Below, in pieces: positions 1 to 7,198 of a stretch of DNA of 14,498 bases (position 1 is its first letter; each line of letters starts with the position of its first letter). Under the pieces are notes generated by a model. It searched no databases. It saw nothing but the letters and a program-made list of their open reading frames with translations, and had not been told where the DNA came from. Source of the DNA: an uncultured Bacteroidota bacterium (lineage in GTDB: Bacteria > Bacteroidota > Bacteroidia > NS11-12g > UBA955); the NCBI GenBank assembly GCA_903879775.1, contig CAIRMY010000019.1, positions 1 to 14,498 on the forward strand. Direction: 5' to 3'. A program made the position numbers and the translations under genes.

Positions 1-108
1 CTGTAATTCGCCTTAAGGCATTGAAAAATAAGGACAAATAACTTACTGTAATTTAAACATTAAGTTAATCTTGTGTAAAAATTTATGACAATTTTGAGTA
101 ATTGTTAT

Positions 109-140
109 ATTGACACTTACTTTAAAATTCGCTATATTGC
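109..140 (+). promoter_or_regulatory. weak promoter-like sequence before the SusC gene
   Basis: TTGACA (110-115), a 17-base spacer and TATATT (133-138) resemble an E. coli type promoter. Read as a Bacteroidota promoter (TTTG, about 19 bases, TAnnTTTG) it is ATTG (109-112), 20 bases, TATATTGC, which matches the -7 element poorly. It would leave a leader of only about a dozen bases before the ATG at 158. Other partial -7 matches are TAATCTTG (66-73) and CAATTTTG (89-96). None is convincing. The rest of 1-157 shows only a 10-bp palindrome, GCCTTAAGGC, at 10-19. Confidence 0.2.
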
Positions 141-157
141 CATCCGAAATTAAACCT

Positions 158-3058
158 ATGCAAAACAAATTACAATTTTGGAAACTTTTTGGCCTACTCC
201 TTTTAGGTTTGGGAATGAGTCAAAATGGTTTCTCACAGCAAACAGATGCCATAAAAAATGGCGATAAAGACACGGTTGCAAATCCGGAAGCCGAAAGCCT
301 TGGCGATGTGGTTATCATTGGTTATGGTAGATCATCAAGAAGAAATGTTGTTGGATCAATTTCAACCGTTAATGGCAAAGAAATTACTGAATTACCAACT
401 CAAAGTTTTGAAGCTTCGCTACAAGGTAAAGCGGCTGGTGTTCAGGTGACAGTTGGAAGCGGTATGGCTGGATCAGCTTCGCTCATTCGTATTCGCGGTG
501 CTGCTTCAATTTCAGCCGCGGGTGATCCATTGTATGTAGTTGATGGAATTCCAATTACACAAGATTACTTTATGAATCGTGCAAATGGTTCTAACTATGG
601 CGGAGGTTTCAATAACAACCCACTCGCAAGTATAAACCCAGAAGACATTGAAAACATCGAGATTTTAAAAGATGCTGCAGCAACCAGTATCTATGGATCG
701 AGAGGTGCAAACGGTGTTATTTTAATTACCACAAAAAGAGCTAGAAAATCTGGATTGAAGTTCGACATTAGCACCCGTATTGGGGTGAGTGTGCCAACAA
801 AAAAACCTGACATGTTAAGTGGTCAAGATTGGTTACAACTTTACCAAGAAGCATGGGAAAATGATGGCCATACAGGAACTCCTGATTTATCGTTAATTGG
901 ATTGCGTGTAAAATGGGCCGATGTTCAAAACAACAATACCGATTGGGTTGATCAAATGCTCACAACTGGAGTGAAACAAAACTATAACATTGGTACAAAC
1001 TATAAAGGTAAAAACTTTGCGGTGAAACACATTTTGTCATACGACAACAATGGTTCATTTATTAAAGGAAATAGCTATGAGCGTACAAGTCAACGCGTTA
1101 ACTTCGACTATAACCCTATCAAAGGTTTAAATATCAACCTGTCGCATTCATTAAGCAAAGGCACAAACAACCGTGTTGATGCAGCTTGGGCTGGAGGATT
1201 GGGTTCTGCAATGAGTACAATGTTGAACATTTATCCTTTAAATCCGGTTTATGATAGTTCTTCTAAATCTTATTTGACACCAATCGGATTGCATACCATC
1301 CGCGATTTGAAAAATTGGAGATCTGTAGAAGTTAGAACAATTAACAATGCTTCGATTAGCTATGAAATTTCTCCTGAATTTTCAATCAATGCAAGTGGTA
1401 GTGTCGATTACATGGATTACAATGAACTTATCTATGAGCCATCTGAATTAATTCGTTATTACAATCAAAATTACCAACAAAATGGCAATGCAAAATGGTT
1501 TCCAACTTGGACAAGAAACTACAACTATTTTGTAACTGGTCAATGGAACAAGAAAATCAATGAAAACAACAAAATTGCGTTGATGGTTGGTAACGAATAT
1601 CAGAATTCATTGTCTCAAAGTAAATACGTTGAAAATTTTGATGCCGTTGGTCCCGTAGACCAAAACAGCATTCCAGACACCGCGTTGGTTTCACGTTATA
1701 ACACTCCTTATAATTGGGCTTTCTTGTCTTTCTTCGGTCGTTTCAACTATAGCTACAAAAACAAATTCAACTTGCAATTAACGAGTCGTTGGGACGGAAG
1801 TAGTCGTTTTGGTACAAACAACCGTTATGGTTTCTTCCCAGCTGCAGCCTTTGGCTATATTGTGAGTGAAGAAAATTTCCTCAAGAAAAATAAAACCATC
1901 AACTTCATGAAAATTCGTGCAGGGGTGGGAAAATCTGGAAATGCAAATTTCGACAATTACGCACGTTGGGGTACAGTGACACCAAGTTCTAATTTGCCCT
2001 TTTATAATGGACAAAAACAATTGGCCGTTGCGCGTTTAGAAAATCCTAATTTACGTTGGGAAAGTACTGTAAATTATGATGCAGGAATTGAAATGCAATT
2101 GTTTAAAGGTAGAGTTAGCACCGAATTTGTATACTACAACAAGCAAACGAGCGATGTGATTATGAACGTTTCAATTCCAGTATCAATTGGATTTGGAAGT
2201 TTCTACGACAATGTAGGTAAAATTGAAAATGAGGGACTTGAGTTCACGTTGAAAACAATTAACGTAAGAACCAAAAACTTCCAGTGGTCAACCAACTTTA
2301 ACATTGCGCGTAACTGGAATAAAATTACCAGCATTGGTGTATATTCACCTGATGCAATTAGCGGTGGAACGAACGATACCCGTGTGGTGGTTGGCGAACC
2401 TGTAGGCACAAACTTCTTGGTGAGATATGCCGGCGTAAATAAAGAAACTGGTGCACCTCAATATTATGATATCAATGGAAACATTACTGCTAAATGGGAC
2501 CCATCTGACCGTGTGGCTGTTGGAAATATATTGCCAATTGCTTTTGGTAATATTTCAAATAATATTTCTTACAAGGGTTGGGAATTAAATGCAAATGTTT
2601 ACTTTAACATTGGTGGTAACATTTACGAAAGTTCTGTAAAGCGTCAAATGAGTTTAATTACAGATTGGAATATGGATCGCAGAGTTTTAGACAGATGGCA
2701 AAAACCTGGTGATGAAAGCAATATTCCGAAAATGACATTAACAACATTCAATCATGGTTCTACAACTCCATGGATCAATACAGATTTGTGGTTGCAAGAT
2801 GGAACATTTGCTCGTTTAAGAAACATCAGTTTATCGTATTCTGTTCCTAAAGCGGTTTTGAAAACATCTAAATTTGAATCAATTAAATTTACGTTTGTTG
2901 CAACCAATTTATTAACATGGACCAACTACACAGGTATTGATCCCGAGATTGCGCGTGACTTTGAAAACGCAACAGATAGAAATATGAGTGGTAGTATCAC
3001 TTATTTAACAACTCCTCAAGAGAAGAGTTACAGTTTGGCAATTAATTTAACTTTCTAA
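158..3058 (+). CDS. SusC/RagA-family TonB-linked outer membrane protein
   Basis: Predicted outer-membrane beta-barrel that imports a large nutrient (glycan, peptide or similar) using TonB energy, with the adjacent SusD-type lipoprotein as its lid. The 966-residue product starts at the ATG at 158. An in-frame TTG at 110 would put 16 residues ahead of a clean signal peptide (MQNKLQFWKLF, then a Leu/Gly core, cleavage near residue 27), so I reject it. A TonB-box-like stretch (GDVVIIGYGRSS, about 49-60) leads straight into the plug domain, with IRIRG, PLYVVDGIPI and the EILKDAAATSIYGSRGANG signature at about residues 105-190. The barrel follows and ends in a terminal Phe. The carboxypeptidase-like N-terminal domain common in SusC proteins is absent: only some 20 residues separate the signal peptide from the TonB box. 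The SusD gene starts 2 bases after the stop. Substrate is unknown. Confidence 0.95.
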   Translation: MQNKLQFWKLFGLLLLGLGMSQNGFSQQTDAIKNGDKDTVANPEAESLGDVVIIGYGRSSRRNVVGSISTVNGKEITELPTQSFEASLQGKAAGVQVTVGSGMAGSASLIRIRGAASISAAGDPLYVVDGIPITQDYFMNRANGSNYGGGFNNNPLASINPEDIENIEILKDAAATSIYGSRGANGVILITTKRARKSGLKFDISTRIGVSVPTKKPDMLSGQDWLQLYQEAWENDGHTGTPDLSLIGLRVKWADVQNNNTDWVDQMLTTGVKQNYNIGTNYKGKNFAVKHILSYDNNGSFIKGNSYERTSQRVNFDYNPIKGLNINLSHSLSKGTNNRVDAAWAGGLGSAMSTMLNIYPLNPVYDSSSKSYLTPIGLHTIRDLKNWRSVEVRTINNASISYEISPEFSINASGSVDYMDYNELIYEPSELIRYYNQNYQQNGNAKWFPTWTRNYNYFVTGQWNKKINENNKIALMVGNEYQNSLSQSKYVENFDAVGPVDQNSIPDTALVSRYNTPYNWAFLSFFGRFNYSYKNKFNLQLTSRWDGSSRFGTNNRYGFFPAAAFGYIVSEENFLKKNKTINFMKIRAGVGKSGNANFDNYARWGTVTPSSNLPFYNGQKQLAVARLENPNLRWESTVNYDAGIEMQLFKGRVSTEFVYYNKQTSDVIMNVSIPVSIGFGSFYDNVGKIENEGLEFTLKTINVRTKNFQWSTNFNIARNWNKITSIGVYSPDAISGGTNDTRVVVGEPVGTNFLVRYAGVNKETGAPQYYDINGNITAKWDPSDRVAVGNILPIAFGNISNNISYKGWELNANVYFNIGGNIYESSVKRQMSLITDWNMDRRVLDRWQKPGDESNIPKMTLTTFNHGSTTPWINTDLWLQDGTFARLRNISLSYSVPKAVLKTSKFESIKFTFVATNLLTWTNYTGIDPEIARDFENATDRNMSGSITYLTTPQEKSYSLAINLTF

Positions 3059-3060
3059 AC

Positions 3061-4461
3061 ATGAAAAAGATTTTAACTTACAAAAAGGTTTTCTTACCAT
3101 TGGTGGCAATTTTAGGATTGTTTGCAACTGGTTGTGAAAAAATGATAGAAACACCGCCACCGAACGAAATTCCTGTTGCAGATGCAGTGAAAACTGCTGA
3201 AGATTTACAGCGTCTACTGAATGGTAGTTACAACGAGTTGGCGAATACTCATGGTGGATTTTCTCAAATGTTGGCCGAAATGCTTGGCGACAATTTGAAC
3301 GTGCCAAACAATAATGATTTAAGAGAAGTATACAATCACAACATATTGTTCTTCAATACCTCGAGCGGTGGATATTATTCTATGATCTACAGAATGATTT
3401 TTAGAGCGAACTTTGTTGAATCTAAAGTCAATGACGTTTCTGGTTTATCTGATGTAGATAAAAATAGAATCTTTGGCGAGGTAGCCTTCATTCGTGCCTT
3501 AGGTCATTTTACTGCTGTTAGAATGTATGCACAACCTTATGGATTCACTTCAGACAACTCACACCCTGGAATTGCAATCCAACGTAAAGTAACCACACAG
3601 CCAATGCCTAGAGAAAATGTTGCGGCAGCTTACACTTCTATATTGGCTGATTTAAATACTGCGGTTGCAAATTTAGGCGAAGACAACACATTGAATACCA
3701 ATGGACCATGTTATGCCACCAAATGGGCAGCAAAAGCTTTACTTGCAAATGTTTATTTCCAAATGGGGAATTATACTGACGCTGGAACCATGGCAAATGA
3801 AGTCATTGAATCTAAAAAATTCACCTTCAGCGATACCAGTAACCTGTTTGATCCCGCTGGTTACACTGAGCATATTTTCTCTGTTGTAAGCACTGGTATT
3901 ACTGATAAACGCAGTGGAGGATATTCAGACAACTATGCGCCAGGTGTGCCAACGTGTCAACTTGACCGTGCTTATTGGGCATCAATCAAAGGAAATGTGA
4001 CTGATAAACGTTTACAAATGTTGCAAGCGGTGAATGCAGGTGCTGCAAATGAATTTGTGAAATCAAATCAATTCAATGCTCCTTTCTTCAATGTTCCAGT
4101 ATTGCATTTAACTCAAATGATGTTGATTCGTGCAGAATGTTATGCCATGAGAAATAGCAATTTAACAACAGCGATTGACGATATCAACAAAATAATTACC
4201 CGAGCCTACACAGACAATTCTAAACTTGTTTCATCGAGTGCAACCGCGGCTGATGTTTTAACAGCTGTGCGTGCAGAAAGAAGAATGGAGTTACTTTTCC
4301 AAGGCGATAGAATTCATGAGGTGAAAAGATTGGGTGCTATTGAGGGACAAAATCTTTTTGTTCATGGTCACCCTTGGAATTGCAAAGGAATTATCATGCA
4401 GTTCCCAATTACAGAAAAAACAAGTATTTTCGATATAAATCCAACAGGAGGTTGTAACTAA
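3061..4461 (+). CDS. SusD/RagB-family nutrient-binding outer membrane lipoprotein
   Basis: Surface lipoprotein expected to bind substrate and cap the SusC barrel encoded just upstream. The 466-residue product has a short basic N-terminus, a hydrophobic stretch and a lipobox LFATGC with the lipidated Cys at 25. The next part, with TAEDLQRLLNGSYNEL at about 45-60, is typical of the SusD N-terminus. A helical TPR-like core includes KWAAKALLANVYFQMGNY (about 221-238). The C-terminal RAERRMELLFQGDRIHEVKR segment is a strong family hallmark. The protein is at the short end for the family and finishes with INPTGGCN rather than a longer loop-rich tail. Its start is 2 bases after the SusC stop, and its stop overlaps the next start (TAATG), which suggests translational coupling. 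No Shine-Dalgarno sequence is visible. Substrate cannot be inferred, since no degradative enzyme is nearby. Confidence 0.94.
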   Translation: MKKILTYKKVFLPLVAILGLFATGCEKMIETPPPNEIPVADAVKTAEDLQRLLNGSYNELANTHGGFSQMLAEMLGDNLNVPNNNDLREVYNHNILFFNTSSGGYYSMIYRMIFRANFVESKVNDVSGLSDVDKNRIFGEVAFIRALGHFTAVRMYAQPYGFTSDNSHPGIAIQRKVTTQPMPRENVAAAYTSILADLNTAVANLGEDNTLNTNGPCYATKWAAKALLANVYFQMGNYTDAGTMANEVIESKKFTFSDTSNLFDPAGYTEHIFSVVSTGITDKRSGGYSDNYAPGVPTCQLDRAYWASIKGNVTDKRLQMLQAVNAGAANEFVKSNQFNAPFFNVPVLHLTQMMLIRAECYAMRNSNLTTAIDDINKIITRAYTDNSKLVSSSATAADVLTAVRAERRMELLFQGDRIHEVKRLGAIEGQNLFVHGHPWNCKGIIMQFPITEKTSIFDINPTGGCN

Positions 4462-4961
4462 TGAAAAATAAAATAATTATTGGCATTTTTGCTTTCGCAT
4501 TGATGTTTGGGTTTCAAGGATGCAGACCCGAAAAAAAGGAATTAGGACCTAAATCTAGTCAATTAGACGGGATTAACGGAAATTGGGTTTTAATGAAAAC
4601 CGATCAAGTTGATGTGAATGTTCAATTGGCGTTCACTGAAAGTGATACTTTATTGGATGTGTCGGAAGTGTTGCTAAATTCAACTCCGATGGAAATGAAA
4701 TTCGATAAGAATACGTCATTGTTTGACATCAAAGCTGGAAACGGTAGTGAAATGTTTAACTCAAATACCGGAGCTTGGAAATTTGACAATAACGACTATC
4801 CTTCATATGTCGTTTTAAACGATGGAACTGCGCAACAAATGAATGTTAAGTTAATCAGACCTGTTCGTTTACAAGACAGATATCTTATCCTCAAAATCAA
4901 TAAATTCCGCGGTGGTAAAAGAACCGTTTGTTATCACCTTTGGTTCGAACGTAAAAATTAA
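4461..4961 (+). CDS. small lipoprotein of the SusCD operon, possibly DUF5004/lipocalin-like
   Basis: A 166-residue predicted lipoprotein. Residues 1-20 form a basic and hydrophobic signal ending in a lipobox (GFQGC) with the lipidated Cys at 21. The mature part starts with a charged linker (RPEKKELGPKSS) and then a segment around LDGINGNWVLMKTDQVD, which recalls the first strand of lipocalin-like lipoproteins (DUF5004 type) found in Sus-like loci. That family call is from memory and tentative. The rest alternates strand-like segments with turns and ends in a basic, aromatic tail. The ATG overlaps the SusD stop by one base, and the next gene begins 5 bases after this stop, so it belongs to the same operon. 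It may be an accessory surface protein that binds or helps capture the transported substrate; this is inferred from position only. Confidence 0.75.
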   Translation: MKNKIIIGIFAFALMFGFQGCRPEKKELGPKSSQLDGINGNWVLMKTDQVDVNVQLAFTESDTLLDVSEVLLNSTPMEMKFDKNTSLFDIKAGNGSEMFNSNTGAWKFDNNDYPSYVVLNDGTAQQMNVKLIRPVRLQDRYLILKINKFRGGKRTVCYHLWFERKN

Positions 4962-4966
4962 TCCTT

Positions 4967-5845
4967 ATGAAAAAGTTTATTGCATTAAATATAATTTTAA
5001 CAGCATTTACTTCTGTATTTGCTCAAAAAGGTTGGATAACACCTGATCCAGTTAATTTAGATGATAGTATTACCATTTGGGTTGACATTAAAAAATGTGA
5101 ACGTCAGCAATTGGCTGGAACGACCGACGCATTGTACATGTGGACCTGGGCTCCTAAGGAGCATCCGGTAGGACATCCATTGCACAATGGAACTTGGGGC
5201 GCAAGCAATGACGCTTTGCGTTTTACTTCTGCGGGTAACGATATTTGGTTTTACCGAATGATTCCTACTAAATTTTATGAATGTACCAAAGCAGATCTTT
5301 ATAGCAAAGGAATTAATCTTTTGTTGAAAAAGAAAGATGGCACGGGTACAGTGAGTGGTGGCGAAGATAAAACTGAAGATATCACAATAAAAATTGACAT
5401 GCCGGTTTCTGGTCCCAAGAAGTTCTTTCCTTTCCCAGGCTTGGTTTTGAAAGATACCTTGAGTATTTCTCCTGAAGATGTATTGTCTATTACTTACGAT
5501 AGAAACTTAGAAACAAATGATACTTTGAGAGATAAATCTGATTTCTATTGTGTTGTAAAAGCAAGATATGGAACAGGTTCTACAGAGTATATTTATTTCG
5601 TAGATGGCGATAAGTTAACTGCTGCTGATAAAAACATCAGTGCTTTGGTTCCACAAATGCTTATGAGGGACATTGGAGGTGGTAAATTTAGATTTAGTTT
5701 TATCCCAGATAAATTGTTCGAATCTAAAAACCCTAGCAAATTGCCTTTATTGTCTATTAAGTATAGAATTATGCGTGGTTACATCCGAAAAACCTACGAC
5801 ATTGTAGCTGAGAGCCCAGAATATTGGTTTAATACAACAAAATAA
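4967..5845 (+). CDS. secreted protein of the SusCD operon, unknown function (possibly DUF4961-like)
   Basis: A 292-residue protein with a Sec signal peptide (MKKFIALNIILTAFTSVFA, cleavage before Gln20). There is no lipobox, so it is predicted to be periplasmic or released. The N-terminal half (ITPDPVNLDDSITIWVDI, then LYMWTWAPKE, NGTWGASND and GNDIWFYRMIPTKFY) reads like an immunoglobulin-like beta-sandwich rich in exposed Trp and Tyr, as in carbohydrate-binding or E-set domains. A second strand-rich region (about 140-285) contains ISPEDVLSITYDRNLETND. The pattern resembles proteins annotated DUF4961 beside SusCD pairs, but I recall this only approximately. No catalytic motif is recognisable. 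It is the last gene of the operon and is followed by a strong terminator 16 bases after the stop. Ligand binding is inference. Confidence 0.7.
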   Translation: MKKFIALNIILTAFTSVFAQKGWITPDPVNLDDSITIWVDIKKCERQQLAGTTDALYMWTWAPKEHPVGHPLHNGTWGASNDALRFTSAGNDIWFYRMIPTKFYECTKADLYSKGINLLLKKKDGTGTVSGGEDKTEDITIKIDMPVSGPKKFFPFPGLVLKDTLSISPEDVLSITYDRNLETNDTLRDKSDFYCVVKARYGTGSTEYIYFVDGDKLTAADKNISALVPQMLMRDIGGGKFRFSFIPDKLFESKNPSKLPLLSIKYRIMRGYIRKTYDIVAESPEYWFNTTK

Positions 5846-5861
5846 ACTACATAATCCTCAT

Positions 5862-5899
5862 AAAAAGAAAGGCGATCTAAATAGATCGCCTTTCTTTTT
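5862..5899. terminator. bidirectional intrinsic terminator
   Basis: A perfect 17-bp inverted repeat with a 4-base loop: AAAAAGAAAGGCGATCT (5862-5878), AAAT, AGATCGCCTTTCTTTTT (5883-5899). The A-run on the left and T-run on the right place a U-tract after the hairpin on either strand. It sits between the end of the plus-strand SusCD operon (5845) and the end of convergent lysA (5926), so it probably serves both. Confidence 0.92.
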
Positions 5900-5925
5900 G
5901 TAGTCGGAACTCAAATAAAGACATT

Positions 5926-7137
5926 TTAAAGCACTTCGACTTCGTTTCTATATAAATCCTCAATCGTTTCGCGTTTACGGATTAAATGCGCTTTATTTTT
6001 GAAATAAAGCACTTCACAAGGACGTAATCGAGCGTTGTAATTGTTACTCATCGTAAAACCATAGGCTCCTGCATTTTTAATTCTTAAAACATCTCCTTCT
6101 CTCACTTCAGCAATTTTCCGGTCATATCCCAAAGTATCTGTTTCGCAGATATATCCAACCACACTGTATAATCTTGGATTTGCTTTAGGATTTGAAATAT
6201 TTTCAATATGGTGATATGCATCATAAAACATTGGTCGAATCAAATGATTTTGACCGCTGTTCACACCAATAAACACTGTAGATGTTGTTTGTTTAATCAC
6301 ATTGGCCTTAACGAGTAACGAACCAGATTCACTCACTATGAATTTTCCTGGTTCGAACCAAAGAGAAAGCTCTCTTCCATATGATTTGCAAAAAGTTTTA
6401 AATGCCTCGGCAATTTTAACGCCCATTTCTTCAATATCGGTTACAATGTCTCCGTCTTTATATCCCACTTTAAATCCTGAACCAAAATCCATAAATTCTA
6501 AATCAGGGAATGATTGAGCAGCATCGAAAAGCAAATCCGCACCCCTTAAGAAAACATCGGCGTCTAAGATATCACTACCAGTATGCATATGCAATCCATT
6601 CACTTTAATTTTATGCGATTCAACAACCCTCTGCACATGTCGTAATTGGTAAATTGAAATTCCAAACTTAGAATCAATATGACCCACGGAAATATGACTA
6701 TGACCACCGGCCATAATATGCGGATTCAATCGAATGCAACAAGGCACGGTAGATCCATATTCATGTCCAAACAGTTCTAATGTTGAAATATTATCAATAT
6801 TGATTATTACACCCAAATTCACGGCTTCTTTAATTTCATCGAAGTCAACACAATTGGGCGTATACATAATTTCCGCTGGCAAATACCCGGCTCTTAATCC
6901 AAGTTGAACTTCTTGAATGGATACAGCATCTAAACCAGCACCCTGTTGTTTCAGTAATTTAAGGACATTGATATTATTTAAAGCTTTTAGAGCGTAATGT
7001 AAATGTACATTCACACCCGGAAAAGCGCCTTTCAATCGTTGGTATTGATTTACAATTTTTTCTCCGTGATACACATACACAGGAGTGCCGAATTCCTCAG
7101 CAATTTCTAACAGTTTTGCGTGACTTATCTCTTTCAT
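5926..7137 (-). CDS. lysA: diaminopimelate decarboxylase
   Basis: Cytosolic PLP enzyme that decarboxylates meso-diaminopimelate to L-lysine, the last step of lysine synthesis by the DAP route. The 403-residue length suits the family. The N-terminal alanine-racemase-like barrel carries the PLP lysine in HYALKALNN (Lys51), followed by GAGLDAVSIQEV, INIDNISTLE, RLNPHI, the phosphate-binding LHMHTGSD (about 180) and FGSGFKVGY. The C-terminal part contains EPGK (about 261), the dimer-contributed active-site cysteine in CETDTLGYDR (about 327) and KNAGAYGFTMSNNYN. The variants HMHTGSD, EPGK and CETDT differ from textbook HIGS, EPGR and CESGD, but match my memory of Bacteroidota LysA. It lies downstream of secDF on the same strand and ends at the shared convergent terminator. 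The ATG is 8 bases past the U-tract of the secDF terminator, so how it is transcribed is unclear. Confidence 0.93.
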   Translation of the reverse strand: MKEISHAKLLEIAEEFGTPVYVYHGEKIVNQYQRLKGAFPGVNVHLHYALKALNNINVLKLLKQQGAGLDAVSIQEVQLGLRAGYLPAEIMYTPNCVDFDEIKEAVNLGVIINIDNISTLELFGHEYGSTVPCCIRLNPHIMAGGHSHISVGHIDSKFGISIYQLRHVQRVVESHKIKVNGLHMHTGSDILDADVFLRGADLLFDAAQSFPDLEFMDFGSGFKVGYKDGDIVTDIEEMGVKIAEAFKTFCKSYGRELSLWFEPGKFIVSESGSLLVKANVIKQTTSTVFIGVNSGQNHLIRPMFYDAYHHIENISNPKANPRLYSVVGYICETDTLGYDRKIAEVREGDVLRIKNAGAYGFTMSNNYNARLRPCEVLYFKNKAHLIRKRETIEDLYRNEVEVL

Positions 7138-7145
7138 TATGATTC

Positions 7146-7176
7146 AAAAAAAAAGCGGGGTATATCACCCCGCTTT
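7146..7176 (-). terminator. intrinsic terminator of secDF, against the lysA start
   Basis: On the minus strand AAAGCGGGG (7176-7168), a 7-base loop and CCCCGCTTT (7160-7152) form a perfect 9-bp GC-rich stem, within a run of nine U ending at 7146. The hairpin begins 22 bases after the secDF stop. The U-run ends 8 bases before the lysA ATG, so the hairpin lies inside any lysA leader. Confidence 0.88.
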
Positions 7177-7198
7177 CGTAATTTATGCGAAGTTTTCG

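Noticed and set aside
1..53. 8-base direct repeat CTGTAATT (1-8, 46-53) and palindrome GCCTTAAGGC (10-19) upstream of the SusC gene
   Set aside because: Short and single; such matches arise by chance in AT-rich DNA, and nothing else supports an operator.
110..157. TTG start giving a 16-residue N-terminal extension of the SusC protein
   Set aside because: The extension would precede a complete signal peptide that starts at the ATG at 158, and TTG is a weak start.
5926..7137. LysA active-site motifs differ from the textbook forms (CETDT, EPGK, HMHTGSD)
   Set aside because: These variants match my recollection of other Bacteroidota LysA proteins, and the PLP lysine and remaining motifs are intact. 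It is lineage variation, not a new enzyme.
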